Positions 19,663 to 29,009 of a stretch of 64,000 nucleotides of DNA are shown in pieces; within the stretch, counting starts at the first letter, position 1; the number at the start of each line of letters is the position of its first letter. The position numbers were made by a program, and so were the translations under genes. The notes under the pieces are model-generated. The model was not told the origin of the DNA. It saw only the letters and a program-made list of their open reading frames with translations, and ran no database searches. Source of the DNA: Pseudomonadota bacterium (lineage in GTDB: Bacteria; Pseudomonadota; Gammaproteobacteria; Xanthomonadales; Rhodanobacteraceae); the NCBI GenBank assembly GCA_018240565.1, contig JAFEFO010000019.1, positions 1 to 64,000 of the forward strand, written 5' to 3'.

Positions 19663-20521
19663 CATCGAACTGGCGTCGCCGCATCTGCGCCTCGCCGCGC
19701 GCGCGTGGGGCGAGCCGGCATTGCCGAAGCTTCTGGCCCTGCATGGCTGGCTGGACAATGCCGCCTCGTTTGACGCGCTTGCTCCGTTGCTTTGTGGAAA
19801 GTTCCACATTGTCGCAATCGATTTTCCCGGCCATGGCCGCTCGCAATGGCGCGCGCCGGGTGCGTGGTACCACTATGTCGATTACCTCAGCGATGCACTG
19901 GATGCCGCCGATGCGCTCGGCTGGCAGCGCTTCGGCCTGCTCGGCCATTCGCTCGGTGCGGCGGTGGCAAGCATGCTCGCCGGCGCCTGCCCGGATCGCG
20001 TCGAACGCCTGCTGCTGATCGAAGGCCTTGGCCCGATCACGCAGGTCGCGGAGCAGGCCCTGGGGCAGTTGCAGCGCGCCTTCGCCGAACGCGGCGCGGC
20101 CACGGGCAAATCACCACGTGTGTTTGCCAATGGCGACGACGCGGTATCGGCGCGGATGCGCGCCAATGGCCTGTCGCGTGCGGCGGCGCTGATGCTGGTC
20201 GAACGCGGGCTCAAGCCGGTCGACGGGGGATTTACCTGGTCGACCGATCCGCGCTTGATGCTGACCTCGCCCGTGCGCAACACCGAGGAACAGGTGCTGG
20301 CCGTGCTGCGTGGCGTACGTGCACCCACCGGGCTGATCCTTGCCGAACCCGCGCAGCCGTATATGCCGCGTGCCGGCATGGACCATCGCATTGCGCAGGT
20401 GGCCGATATCGAAGTTGCACGCCTGGCCGGCTCGCATCATCTGCACATGGAAAACCCACAACTGGTGGCGACGGCATTGCTCGCTTTTCAAGCGGCAACC
20501 ACTCGCCGAACGGCTGAATAA
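19649..20521 (+). CDS. alpha/beta-hydrolase
   Basis: The 290-aa soluble hydrolase has the oxyanion-hole region LALHGWLDNAASFDAL and the nucleophile elbow GHSLGAAVASMLAG (Ser near residue 108). The end, GSHHLHMENPQLVA, carries the likely catalytic histidine. It resembles MhpC/serine-hydrolase-like esterases, and the substrate is not predictable. It starts inside hemH (14-base overlap), so it is translated from the hemH transcript. Its stop codon is the first part of repeat copy B. Confidence 0.85.
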   Translation: MPAHDIELASPHLRLAARAWGEPALPKLLALHGWLDNAASFDALAPLLCGKFHIVAIDFPGHGRSQWRAPGAWYHYVDYLSDALDAADALGWQRFGLLGHSLGAAVASMLAGACPDRVERLLLIEGLGPITQVAEQALGQLQRAFAERGAATGKSPRVFANGDDAVSARMRANGLSRAAALMLVERGLKPVDGGFTWSTDPRLMLTSPVRNTEEQVLAVLRGVRAPTGLILAEPAQPYMPRAGMDHRIAQVADIEVARLAGSHHLHMENPQLVATALLAFQAATTRRTAE

Positions 20522-20642
20522 CCGTCGCGAGCGAAGACAGGTCGCGTGTCGCCAGCGCGCAGGAACCGGAGTTTACTTGTGGGTAAATGAGGATTCCGAG
20601 CACTGCCGGCGCGCGAGATGTCGAGCGCAGCAGGTTATTCAG
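20514..20642. repeat. covarying hairpin element, copy B
   Basis: This copy fills the whole gap between two convergent stop codons and overlaps both. The outer arms CTGAATAACC and GGTTATTCAG (20514-20523 with 20633-20642) are perfectly complementary. The apical stem is TTTAC/GTAAA (20572-20576 with 20583-20587), a compensated change from TGTAC/GTACA in copies A and C. GGAA/TTCC is at 20562-20565 and 20594-20597. Confidence 0.85.
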
Positions 20643-21397
20643 ATCAGGCGCGCCAATTCCGCCTTCAACGCTTGCCCGCTGGCCTTGAGCCAGTCGCGTT
20701 GCGTGCGCCAATCCGGATCGAGCGAGCCGACCAGATCCCAAAAGCGCGGTGAATGGTTGCGCACGCGCAGGTGACACAGCTCGTGCACGATCACGTAGCG
20801 CAGCGCCTCGGGCGGCGCCAGTGCGAGTGCGAGATCGAGCGTGACGCGATCGCGCGTGTCGAGACTGCCCCATAAACTCTTCAGTGGCTTGATGCGGATG
20901 CCGGAAGGCGCGCGGCCAAGTTCGGCGGTGTAGCGCGCCAGGTGCCGTGACACGTCGCGACGAATCTGCGCGTGCAGGTACGAATGCAGCAATCCGCGCG
21001 CGGCGGGCAGGGTCTGCTTGTTGTGCGGCTTGGGCAGGGACAGCACCAGGCGCTCGTTCGCCAGCTCGATATGCGGATACGCACCATCACGCCATTGCAG
21101 GCGCGTGGTTTCGCCGCGCAGCGGCAGCACGGTCGGCGCCCCGGGCTTGAGTGGCGGCGGCAACGCGACGGCATCGTGCAATTCGTCGAGTTTGCGTTCC
21201 AGCCAGTTCGCATGCTTGCGCAGGAAGGCGAACACCTGCGCCGGATGCGTGCCCTGCGGATACGATACCTGCGCGCCGCCGGAGGTGACGGTCAGGCGCA
21301 GGCGTCGTGCGCGCGGATGCGCGCGGCGCAGCACCTTGATGGTTTCGCCATCGGGCGTGGCCAGTTCCAGATAATTTTGGTTTTCCGCGACGGTCAT
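20639..21397 (-). CDS. SprT/YgjP-like (DUF45) zinc metalloprotease
   Basis: The 252-aa protein has the zinc motif HELCHLRVRNHSPRFW (HExxH plus the downstream NHSxxFW region), preceded by KSLWGSLDTRD and ALAPPEALRYVIV as in YgjP-family (DUF45) proteins. This places it among the M48-like predicted peptidases; its physiological substrate is unknown. The ATG at 21397 starts MTVAENQNYLEL, and a GGGAAA lies about 7 bases upstream. The longer open frame overlaps rdgC and is rejected. It is 29 bp after rdgC on the same strand. Confidence 0.85.
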   Translation of the reverse strand: MTVAENQNYLELATPDGETIKVLRRAHPRARRLRLTVTSGGAQVSYPQGTHPAQVFAFLRKHANWLERKLDELHDAVALPPPLKPGAPTVLPLRGETTRLQWRDGAYPHIELANERLVLSLPKPHNKQTLPAARGLLHSYLHAQIRRDVSRHLARYTAELGRAPSGIRIKPLKSLWGSLDTRDRVTLDLALALAPPEALRYVIVHELCHLRVRNHSPRFWDLVGSLDPDWRTQRDWLKASGQALKAELARLI

Positions 21398-21426
21398 GAT
21401 GTTTTCCCGCCCCGGACAGCGCCTTG

Positions 21427-22344
21427 CTATTTGTCGTCCGGCCGGGGCAAACCGAACCACTCATCCAACTTTTGCAGCAAGCGCTCGAGTTCCATCGTCA
21501 TCAGGGCGAAGGTGGCGTCGAGATCGCCGGCTTCCGCGTCGCGTCCGGAAGCCTCCAGTTCGTCCTGCACTACATCGAGGAAGCGCAGCTTGCGCACGGC
21601 GAGATCTTCGCCGAGGGTGAAGCTGATGCGGTCCTCGAAGGTCAAACCGAGTGCGAACACCTGCTTCCCAGACTTTAAATGCTCGCGGACTTCGTCGGTT
21701 TCAAGGTCCTGGCGGCGGCAGCGAACGATGGCACCGGATTCGGCCGGATCGCGCAGTTCGCATTCGTCGCCAAGCACCAGACCCGCCGGTAGCTTGCCAT
21801 GGATCAGCCAGTCCGTCATTACGCGGCGCGGCGAATCCGCCGGAGCCATGGGAACTGCGGGAAATGTCCCAAGTGCCTGACGCAGTTGACTTATTGCTTC
21901 TTCCGCCGATTTTCTGCTTGCTGTATCGAGAACGGCGAAGCCGGATTTTAACGACAGATAACAGGCAGTTCGCGACATTTTGGTGAAAGCTCGCGGCAGC
22001 AGCTCGGTCAGGACCTCGTCCTTGAGGCGCTTGCGTTCCTTTGACCCTACCTTTCTGCCTTCTTTTTCGGCTATTTTCATCAAACGAGCTGACAATTCGT
22101 CGTTAACGACAGAATTCGGCAGCAGACGAACCTCGGTCGCGGCGTTCAGCAAAACAAAGTCGCCGACGCGATGGGTCAGAACTTCCCGATCCCGGCCAAA
22201 CGGGGAAATGAAACCGTGCGTGGCCAGTTCAATGGGACCGGGTTGGCGCAAGCGATGCTTGTCGAGCTTGTCCTCGAGGCTCTTGAGCGATTTGGCGGTT
22301 TTTTCGGAGAAACGGAACAGCGTGAGGTTGCGAAACCACGTCAT
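21427..22344 (-). CDS. rdgC: recombination-associated protein RdgC
   Basis: RdgC is a ring-shaped nucleoid-associated DNA-binding protein that limits RecA activity. The product is 305 aa, the family length. It starts MTWFRNLTLFRF, the canonical N-terminus. SRTACYLSLKSGFAVLDTAS, LVLGDECELRDPAESGAIVR and LGLTFEDRISFTLGEDLAVRK are further family segments. The open frame extends to 22662, but that part shadows ttcA. It is probably co-transcribed with ttcA (26 bp gap) and the protease gene. Confidence 0.93.
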   Translation of the reverse strand: MTWFRNLTLFRFSEKTAKSLKSLEDKLDKHRLRQPGPIELATHGFISPFGRDREVLTHRVGDFVLLNAATEVRLLPNSVVNDELSARLMKIAEKEGRKVGSKERKRLKDEVLTELLPRAFTKMSRTACYLSLKSGFAVLDTASRKSAEEAISQLRQALGTFPAVPMAPADSPRRVMTDWLIHGKLPAGLVLGDECELRDPAESGAIVRCRRQDLETDEVREHLKSGKQVFALGLTFEDRISFTLGEDLAVRKLRFLDVVQDELEASGRDAEAGDLDATFALMTMELERLLQKLDEWFGLPRPDDK

Positions 22345-22370
22345 GCGGAAGATCCGGAATGTGAGAGAAA

Positions 22371-23225
22371 TTATTCGGCCGCGCTGTCGCCGAGCAGCCA
22401 CGACGCTTCGTCGTGGCGCGCGCTGCCGTGGCTGCCGAGCGACGCGAAATCGAACAGCGCGCGATCGGCCAGTTGCGAGGGCGCGATCGCACCGATGCCG
22501 CGGAACACGTTTTCGACGCGACCGGGCGTCTTGCGCTCCCAGTCGGCGAGCATCGCCTTGATCGCCTTGCGCTGCAGCGTCTCCTGCGAGCCGCACAGAT
22601 TGCACGGCATGATCGGGAACTGTTGCTGCTGCGCATATTCGGCGATGTCGGCTTCCTTGCAATAGGCGAGCGGGCGGATCACGACATGCTTGCCGTCATC
22701 CGACAGCAGTTTCGGTGGCATCGCTTTCAGCGTCGCGTGATAAAAAAGGTTGAGAAAAAGTGTCTCGACGATATCGTCGCGATGGTGGCCGAGCGCGATC
22801 TTGGTAAAACCTTCGCGCTCGGCAAAGCTGTACAGCGAACCGCGACGCAGGCGCGAACACAGGCCGCACATCGTCTTGCCTTCCGGCACCACGCGCTTGA
22901 CCACGCTGTAGGTGTCCTGCTCGAGGATCACGTAGGGCATGCCGATGGCTTCGAGATAGTTCGGCAGCACCGCCGGATCGTAGCCGGGCTGCTTCTGATC
23001 CAGATGCACGGCGACGAGTTCGAAACGCACCGGCGCCTTGGCCTGCAACTGGCGCAGCAACGCGAGCAGGGTGTACGAGTCCTTGCCGCCGGACAGGCAC
23101 ACCATGATGCGGTCGCCGTCCTCGATCATGTTGAAATCGGCGATCGCCTGCCCGCACTGGCGGCGCAGGCGCTTGGCCAGCTTGTTGGCGTCGATCTCGT
23201 GCTTGCGGACGGCGGAAACGGACAT
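22371..23225 (-). CDS. ttcA: tRNA 2-thiocytidine(32) synthetase TtcA
   Basis: TtcA is a cytosolic iron-sulfur enzyme that thiolates C32 in some tRNAs using ATP. The product is 284 aa. The PP-loop SGGKDS is at residues 45-50, and the two CxxC pairs that hold the cluster are C120/C123 ([11 protein letters not shown]) and C208/C211 (CNLCGSQ). [16 protein letters not shown] is also typical. It is the first gene of a minus-strand group with rdgC; repeat copy C lies between it and uvrD. Confidence 0.96.
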   Translation of the reverse strand: MSVSAVRKHEIDANKLAKRLRRQCGQAIADFNMIEDGDRIMVCLSGGKDSYTLLALLRQLQAKAPVRFELVAVHLDQKQPGYDPAVLPNYLEAIGMPYVILEQDTYSVVKRVVPEGKTMCGLCSRLRRGSLYSFAEREGFTKIALGHHRDDIVETLFLNLFYHATLKAMPPKLLSDDGKHVVIRPLAYCKEADIAEYAQQQQFPIMPCNLCGSQETLQRKAIKAMLADWERKTPGRVENVFRGIGAIAPSQLADRALFDFASLGSHGSARHDEASWLLGDSAAE

Positions 23226-23281
23226 GGCGATGCGGAAATTGGCGAGTCGCGCATTTTACGCTGAACTACGACCGCGCATTC

Positions 23282-23404
23282 GTAAAACCGTCGCGAGCGA
23301 TGAGAATTTGCGGGTCGCCGGAGCGCAGCAACCGGAGTGTACTTTTGCGTACATGAGGATTGCGAGCACCGCCGGCACGCAACATCGAGCGCAGCAGGTT
23401 TTAC
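23282..23404. repeat. covarying hairpin element, copy C
   Basis: This copy lies between the divergent starts of ttcA and uvrD, ending 10 bases before the uvrD ATG. Outer arms GTAAAACC/GGTTTTAC (23282-23289 with 23397-23404) are perfect and differ in sequence from the other copies. The middle stem is GCAA/TTGC (23328-23331 with 23360-23363), a compensated change from GGAA/TTCC. The apical stem TGTAC/GTACA is at 23338-23342 and 23349-23353. Confidence 0.85.
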
Positions 23405-23413
23405 AATGTGCGG

Positions 23414-25594
23414 ATGGATGTTTCGCATTTGTTGGATGAACTCAATCCCGCGCAACGCGAAGCCGTAAGCGCACCGCCCGGCCATTACCTCGTGCTTGCG
23501 GGCGCGGGCTCGGGCAAGACGCGCGTGCTCACGCATCGCATCGCCTGGCTGCTCGAGGTCGAACGCGCTTCGCCGTGGTCGATACTTGCCGTCACCTTCA
23601 CCAACAAGGCCGCCGGCGAGATGCGCGCGCGCTGCGAGAGTCTTATCGCGCAGGGCACGCGTGGGCTTTCCATTGGCACGTTCCACGGCATCGCACATCG
23701 GCTGCTGCGCCAGCATTGGCGCGAGGCGAAGCTGCCAGAGACGTTCCAGATACTGGATTCAGACGACCAGTTGCGTCTGCTCAAGCGGACGATCCAGGGG
23801 CTGGGCCTGGACGAGTCGCGTTTTCCGCCGCGCCAGGCGGCGTGGTTCATCAACACCGCCAAGGACGAAGGCAAGCGGCCGGATTCTTTCCACGCCGAGT
23901 CCAACCCGCTGACGAAAACGCTGCTCGATATCTACCGCGCCTACGAGCAGACCTGCCAGCGTTCCGGGCTGGTCGATTTCGCCGAACTGCTGCTGCGCTC
24001 GCATGAGTTGTGGCTCAACGATCCTGTGCTGCTCGCACACTACCGCGAACGCTGGCGGCATCTGCTGATCGATGAGTTCCAGGACACGAACACGATCCAA
24101 TACGCCTGGATCCGCGTGCTCGCGGGCGACACCGGGCAGGTGTTCGTGGTCGGCGACGACGATCAGGCGATCTACGGCTGGCGCGGCGCGCGCGTGGAGA
24201 ACGTGCAGCACTTCCTGCGCGATTTTCCGTCGGCGAAAACGATTCGGCTGGAGCAGAACTATCGCTCCACCGGCAATATCCTCAACGCCGCGAACGCGAT
24301 CATCGCCAACAATCCGCAGCGCCTGGGCAAGAAATTGTGGACCGCGGACGATGCCGGCGCGCCGATCGCGCTGTATGCCGCGTACAACGAACAGGACGAG
24401 GCGCGCTTCGTCATCGAGCGCATCCGCGAACATGTGCAGCATGGCGGAAAGCTGAGCGACTGCGCGATTTTGTACCGGTCGAATGCGCAATCGCGCAACT
24501 TCGAGGAACAACTGATCCAGCACGACCTGCGCTACCGCGTCTACGGCGGCTTGCGCTTCTTCGATCGCGCTGAAATCAAGGATGCACTGGCCTACCTGCG
24601 CCTGGTCGCCAATCGCCACGACGATGCCGCGTTCGAGCGCACCGTGAATACCCCGCCGCGCGGCATCGGCGAACGCACGCTCGACACCTTGCGCCAGCGT
24701 GCGCGCACGCAATCGATTTCCATGTGGGATGTGACGCGGGCGGAAGCCTCCGGTGCGGGATTGGCCGGGCGCGCGAAGAATGCGCTGAAAGCCTTCCTTG
24801 CGCTGATCGACGAGCTCGCGATGGTCTGCGCGAGCGATACCGACGCACCGCTCCCGCTCGCCGAACAAATCGACCACGCCATCGCGCGCTCCGGCCTGGG
24901 CGATTACTACGAGGCCGATTCGCGCGGCAATGCCGAATCGCGCGTGGAAAACCTCGACGAACTCATCAATGTCGCGAGCCGCTTCGAACGCAGTGCCGAG
25001 GACATCGAAGCCGGATTCTCGGAACTGACCGCCTTTCTCGCCCACGCCGCGCTCGAAGCCGGCGAAACGCAAGGCGAGGCCTGGGAAGACTGCGTGCAAT
25101 TGATGACCCTGCACTCGGCCAAGGGCCTGGAGTTTCCCGTCGTGTTCCTGGTCGGGCTCGAAGACGGCTTGTTTCCCAGCCAGAAGTCGCTGGACGAACC
25201 CGGGCGCCTGGAAGAAGAACGGCGCCTCGCCTACGTCGGCATCACACGCGCGCGACGCACTTTGATTCTGAGTTACGCCGAATCTCGCCGCCTGCACGGC
25301 AGCGAAACCTACAATCGACCTTCGCGCTTCCTGCACGAATTGCCGCGCGAACTGTTGCACGAAGTGCGCCCGCGCGTGCAGGTCTCGCGTCCGATGTACG
25401 CTGGCCGCTTCGTCGACGACGGCGGCGACGCCATGCCGCTCAAGCTCGGCCAGCATGTGCGCCACGCCAGCTTCGGCGACGGCGTCGTCATCGATGCCGA
25501 AGGCGCCGGCGCGCACGCACGCGTGCAGGTGAATTTCGAAAACGCCGGGGCGAAGTGGCTGGTGGTCGCCTACGCCAATCTGACGGCGGTTTGA
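23414..25594 (+). CDS. uvrD: DNA helicase II UvrD
   Basis: UvrD is a 3'-5' SF1A helicase acting in nucleotide-excision and mismatch repair. The product is 726 aa, close to E. coli UvrD. It starts MDVSHLLDELNPAQREAV, then Walker A LAGAGSGKTRVLTHRIAWLL (about residues 27-46). It also has VTFTNKAAGEMR, LLIDEFQDTN, VGDDDQAIYGWRGA and LMTLHSAKGLEFPVVFLVGL. The C-terminal Tudor-like end (KWLVVAYANL) is characteristic of UvrD rather than Rep. The ATG at 23414 is used; upstream residues of the open frame lie in repeat copy C, which therefore forms its leader or promoter region. Confidence 0.95.
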   Translation: MDVSHLLDELNPAQREAVSAPPGHYLVLAGAGSGKTRVLTHRIAWLLEVERASPWSILAVTFTNKAAGEMRARCESLIAQGTRGLSIGTFHGIAHRLLRQHWREAKLPETFQILDSDDQLRLLKRTIQGLGLDESRFPPRQAAWFINTAKDEGKRPDSFHAESNPLTKTLLDIYRAYEQTCQRSGLVDFAELLLRSHELWLNDPVLLAHYRERWRHLLIDEFQDTNTIQYAWIRVLAGDTGQVFVVGDDDQAIYGWRGARVENVQHFLRDFPSAKTIRLEQNYRSTGNILNAANAIIANNPQRLGKKLWTADDAGAPIALYAAYNEQDEARFVIERIREHVQHGGKLSDCAILYRSNAQSRNFEEQLIQHDLRYRVYGGLRFFDRAEIKDALAYLRLVANRHDDAAFERTVNTPPRGIGERTLDTLRQRARTQSISMWDVTRAEASGAGLAGRAKNALKAFLALIDELAMVCASDTDAPLPLAEQIDHAIARSGLGDYYEADSRGNAESRVENLDELINVASRFERSAEDIEAGFSELTAFLAHAALEAGETQGEAWEDCVQLMTLHSAKGLEFPVVFLVGLEDGLFPSQKSLDEPGRLEEERRLAYVGITRARRTLILSYAESRRLHGSETYNRPSRFLHELPRELLHEVRPRVQVSRPMYAGRFVDDGGDAMPLKLGQHVRHASFGDGVVIDAEGAGAHARVQVNFENAGAKWLVVAYANLTAV

Positions 25595-25683
25595 GCAATC
25601 GTCACTACTTGCGGACCATGCCTGTATGGTGACGCACGAGCGATTGGCATGTGCCCGGTTGGCCAAATGGCAAGACGTCGCAC

Positions 25684-26424
25684 TCAGCGAATTCTTGGGA
25701 CTTTGATGTCATATTCGTTGTCGCGAATCAGGAAGTGCGTGACGTGCCCCGCAGCATCTTTCACAAATACATATTGTGCCGGAGCGCCTTTGCTGAAAAA
25801 GGTGTCTTCCGAGATTGGCAGAAGTTCCTTTGTGTCTGGTTTGCCGACTTCGACGAGCAGCAGCCTGTTGCCATCAAACGATACGTCGTAGTTTAGCGAG
25901 CGCATCAGTTGGTAGCGGCCTGCATACTGTTTGTATATGGCGGGGTCGACCGAGACTTGTTTGTATTCAGCTGGAACAAAAGTCTCCTGCGAAGCCAGGA
26001 GCAGCCAGCGATTGTCGCGTAAGACGTAGGTGTCGGTCTTGCGCAGTTTCGGAATGACGTATTTCTGGTCGTCCCAGAATTCATATTCGTCAATGACGTA
26101 GCTCATGACGGCGGTGTCACCGTCGCGACTTACCTTCACGTTTTCAAAGCGAAATACGTCCCGGTAGCCATCCAAAGGTGGCTCGAACCTATCCATCTCC
26201 TGATTCTTTGTGCGGACAGCGCCATAGGGCGTCGCAATCAAGTAGCCATCTGACACGTAGCCTGACCACTTGAGCCTGTCGCCGCGATCGAATTGAAGTA
26301 TTCGTTCCCGTGCGATCCCCTTCAGCGTGATTTCCAAACTGTTTGCGGGTGCTTCCGAGGGCGGCTCCGCCCAAATGATTTGGCCGAAAACGCATAAGGC
26401 TAGCGCAACTGCAAAACGTCGCAT
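25684..26424 (-). CDS. exported protein, SnoaL/DUF4440-like (tentative)
   Basis: The 246-aa product has a signal peptide (MRRFAVALALCVFGQIIWAE). A central region (RILQFDRGDRLKWSGYVSD to LLLASQETFVPAEY) resembles SnoaL/NTF2-like DUF4440 folds. A C-terminal segment starting YKQYAGRYQL recalls the small beta-barrel domain that follows beta-lactamase-like enzymes. No catalytic residue can be named. The ATG at 26424 has GAGG 10 bases upstream. The base composition looks more AT-rich than the neighbouring genes, which may point to transfer. Confidence 0.6.
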   Translation of the reverse strand: MRRFAVALALCVFGQIIWAEPPSEAPANSLEITLKGIARERILQFDRGDRLKWSGYVSDGYLIATPYGAVRTKNQEMDRFEPPLDGYRDVFRFENVKVSRDGDTAVMSYVIDEYEFWDDQKYVIPKLRKTDTYVLRDNRWLLLASQETFVPAEYKQVSVDPAIYKQYAGRYQLMRSLNYDVSFDGNRLLLVEVGKPDTKELLPISEDTFFSKGAPAQYVFVKDAAGHVTHFLIRDNEYDIKVPRIR

Positions 26425-26635
26425 TGATCCATTCCTCTTTCGTTCCAGATGGTTGGTCGGTGTGGTGCTTGATGCCTGCTTCAAGCGCCCGGCGCCGTGC
26501 GGGTGAACAGTCTAGCGCACCGCAGCGAAAACGATCCGCTTTGGTTGCCTGAAGCAGGTTGCAAGGGGGCGCGGGGGAGGTTGAAATCAACTTGCAAATT
26601 ACTGTACCCGACCCGGTTCTCCGCTGCTGTTCCGT

Positions 26636-28921
26636 TCAAACCACGATCCGCACCGGCACCGACTTCGCCGCCGGCAATTTGCTGAACAGGGTGTGGTGCG
26701 AGAGCGGGATCAATGGATTGCATTCCGGGTAGTAGCCGCCGATGCAGCCGCGCGGGATGTCGAACGCGACAACACTCAAGCCTGCAACTTCACGCGCGAC
26801 ACCGTCGTCGGCGTCGGATACCAGCGTCACCATTTGGCCTTCGTGCAGGCCCGCCTGCGCGATATCGGCGGCGTTCATCAGCACCACGTCGCGCGTGCCG
26901 CGAATGCCGCGAAAGCGGTCGTCGTAACCATACACGGTGGTGTTGAATTGATCGTTCGATCGCATCGTCATGAGGCGATAGCGGCCCGGCGCATCGGTAA
27001 AGCCGGTAGCGACCAGCGCCGGCGGCGCAATGAATTGCGCCTTGCCGCTGGCGGTTTTCCAGATGCGCTCGCGCGCGCTATTGGGGCGATGGAATCCGCC
27101 CGGCTGCCACATGCGCTTGTTGAAATCCCGAAACTGTTCGGGATAGGTCGCCTCGATCGCATCGCGGATCGTCGCGTAGTCGTTCGCCCAGGTGTCCCAC
27201 GGCACTTTCGGATTCGGCGCCAGCGTGGCCTTGGCGAGTTCCACCACGATGCGCGTTTCCGACAACAAATCGGCACTCGCCGGTTCTGCCTTGCCGACCG
27301 AGGCGTGGATGCAACTGGTCGAATCCTCGGTGGACAGCACCTGTGGCTTGCCGTTTTCCAGCACGCGCTCGATGCGGCCCAGGCACGGCAGCAGGTAGGC
27401 GACCTCGCCATTGACGAGGTGGGTGCGATTGAGCTTGGTCGCGATCTGCACCGTCAGGCGTAGCTTGTTCCATTGCGCGGCCACGCGTTCCTGATCCGGA
27501 ATCGCGCGCAGGAAATTGCCGCCGAGCCCGATGAAGGCACGCACGCTGCCGTCGAGCACGCCGTGGCATGTGCCGACGGTGTGCAGGCCGCGTTCGCGCG
27601 GTGGCGCAAAGCCATACTGTTCGGCGAGGCGATCCAGTGGCACCAGGGCGGGATCATCCGCGATGCCGACCGTGCGCTGGCCCTGCACATTGGAATGCCC
27701 GCGCACCGGACAGATGCCGGCACCGGGCTTGCCGAGATTGCCGCGCATCAGCAACAGGCTGGCGACCATGTAGATGTTGTATTCGCCGAGCACGTGTTGC
27801 GTCAGTCCCATGCCGTACACGCCGATCACGGCGTCCGCTTGGGCGTACACGCGCGCTGCACCTTTCAGCGCCGCGCGCGTCAGGCCGGAGTCGGTCTCGA
27901 TCACTTCCCACGTTTGCGCGCGCACGAAGTCCGCGAACGCTTCGAAACCATGGCAATGCTGGGTGATGAACGCGGTGTCGAGCACGCGCGGCGTGCCGTT
28001 TTGCAGTGCCGCGTCATCCAGTTCCAGCAAGGTCTTGCACAGGCCGGTGATCGCGGCGATGTCGCCACCGGTCTTGACCTGGTGATATTGGGTGGCGAGT
28101 TTCGTCTCGCCGCCGCTCAGCATCTCCAGCGGACTTTGCGGATTGGTGAAGCGTTCCAGTCCGCGTTCGCGTACCGGGTTGAACACGATGATCGGCACAC
28201 CCCGTCTGGCAGCGTTCTGCAAGTCATGCAGCATGCGCGGTGAGTTCACGCCCGCGTTCTGGCCGAAGAAGAAGATGCAATCGGTCTTGGCGAAATCATC
28301 CAGCACCACGGTGCCGACCGGTGTGCCGAGGCATTGCCGCAACGCGACACCGGTCGCCTCGTGGCACATGTTGGAGCTGTCCGGCAGGTTGTTGTGGCCA
28401 TACAGGCGCGCGAACAGCGCGTACAGATAGCTGGTTTCCAGCGAGGCGCGGCCGGAGGCATAGAACACCACGGACTTCGGATCGAGTTTCTTCAGTTCCG
28501 CGCCGATTGCGTCGAATGCTTCGCGCCAATCGCACGCGACGTACTTGTCGCTGGCACGGTCATAGCGCAGCGGATGCGTAAGGCGACCGTTTTGCTCGAG
28601 CGCATGGTCGCTCCAGTTTCGCAGTTCCGTGCAAGTGTGTTGCGAGAAAAATTCCGGCGTGGTGCGCAGACGCGTCAATTCCCATGCGCTCGCCTTGGCG
28701 CCGTTTTCGCAGAACTCGAACGTCAGCGGTTTTTCCGGCTGCGGCCACGCGCAGGAAACGCAGGTGAAGCCGCGCGGCTTGTTCTGCCGCCAAAGCTCTT
28801 TCACGGTGGATGGAATCGCCACCTGCTCGCGGCGCAGGATTTCCACCACCGACTTCACCGAACCCCAGCCGCCGGCAGGCGCGGTGTACGCTTCGACCGT
28901 GGGTTTGCGATCCTCGCTCAT
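26636..28921 (-). CDS. FdhF/YdeP-family molybdopterin oxidoreductase
   Basis: The 761-aa cytoplasmic enzyme belongs to the DMSO-reductase superfamily, YdeP branch, named formate-dehydrogenase-like although the true substrate is generally unproven. The N-terminal cysteines CVSC and FEFCENGAKA match the reduced iron-sulfur motif of this branch. SSNMCHEATGVALRQCLG contains the likely molybdenum-ligand cysteine. GMGLTQHVLGEYNIYMVASL and PVRGHSNVQGQRTVG are cofactor-binding segments. There is no Tat signal. GAGG lies 8 bases before the ATG. It is divergent from fdhD (88 bp), which would mature its cofactor. Confidence 0.9.
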   Translation of the reverse strand: MSEDRKPTVEAYTAPAGGWGSVKSVVEILRREQVAIPSTVKELWRQNKPRGFTCVSCAWPQPEKPLTFEFCENGAKASAWELTRLRTTPEFFSQHTCTELRNWSDHALEQNGRLTHPLRYDRASDKYVACDWREAFDAIGAELKKLDPKSVVFYASGRASLETSYLYALFARLYGHNNLPDSSNMCHEATGVALRQCLGTPVGTVVLDDFAKTDCIFFFGQNAGVNSPRMLHDLQNAARRGVPIIVFNPVRERGLERFTNPQSPLEMLSGGETKLATQYHQVKTGGDIAAITGLCKTLLELDDAALQNGTPRVLDTAFITQHCHGFEAFADFVRAQTWEVIETDSGLTRAALKGAARVYAQADAVIGVYGMGLTQHVLGEYNIYMVASLLLMRGNLGKPGAGICPVRGHSNVQGQRTVGIADDPALVPLDRLAEQYGFAPPRERGLHTVGTCHGVLDGSVRAFIGLGGNFLRAIPDQERVAAQWNKLRLTVQIATKLNRTHLVNGEVAYLLPCLGRIERVLENGKPQVLSTEDSTSCIHASVGKAEPASADLLSETRIVVELAKATLAPNPKVPWDTWANDYATIRDAIEATYPEQFRDFNKRMWQPGGFHRPNSARERIWKTASGKAQFIAPPALVATGFTDAPGRYRLMTMRSNDQFNTTVYGYDDRFRGIRGTRDVVLMNAADIAQAGLHEGQMVTLVSDADDGVAREVAGLSVVAFDIPRGCIGGYYPECNPLIPLSHHTLFSKLPAAKSVPVRIVV

Positions 28922-29009
28922 GGCGTCGCCTCGATGCCCGTGTGGCCGGGATTATGGCGCAACCCGTGCGGGCCTGCGTCGTCGGTTGGTTCACCGTGCC
29001 AGCAGGTCT

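Noticed and set aside
23759..25666. 635-aa open frame antisense to uvrD
   Set aside because: Shadow of the uvrD helicase gene with no independent support.
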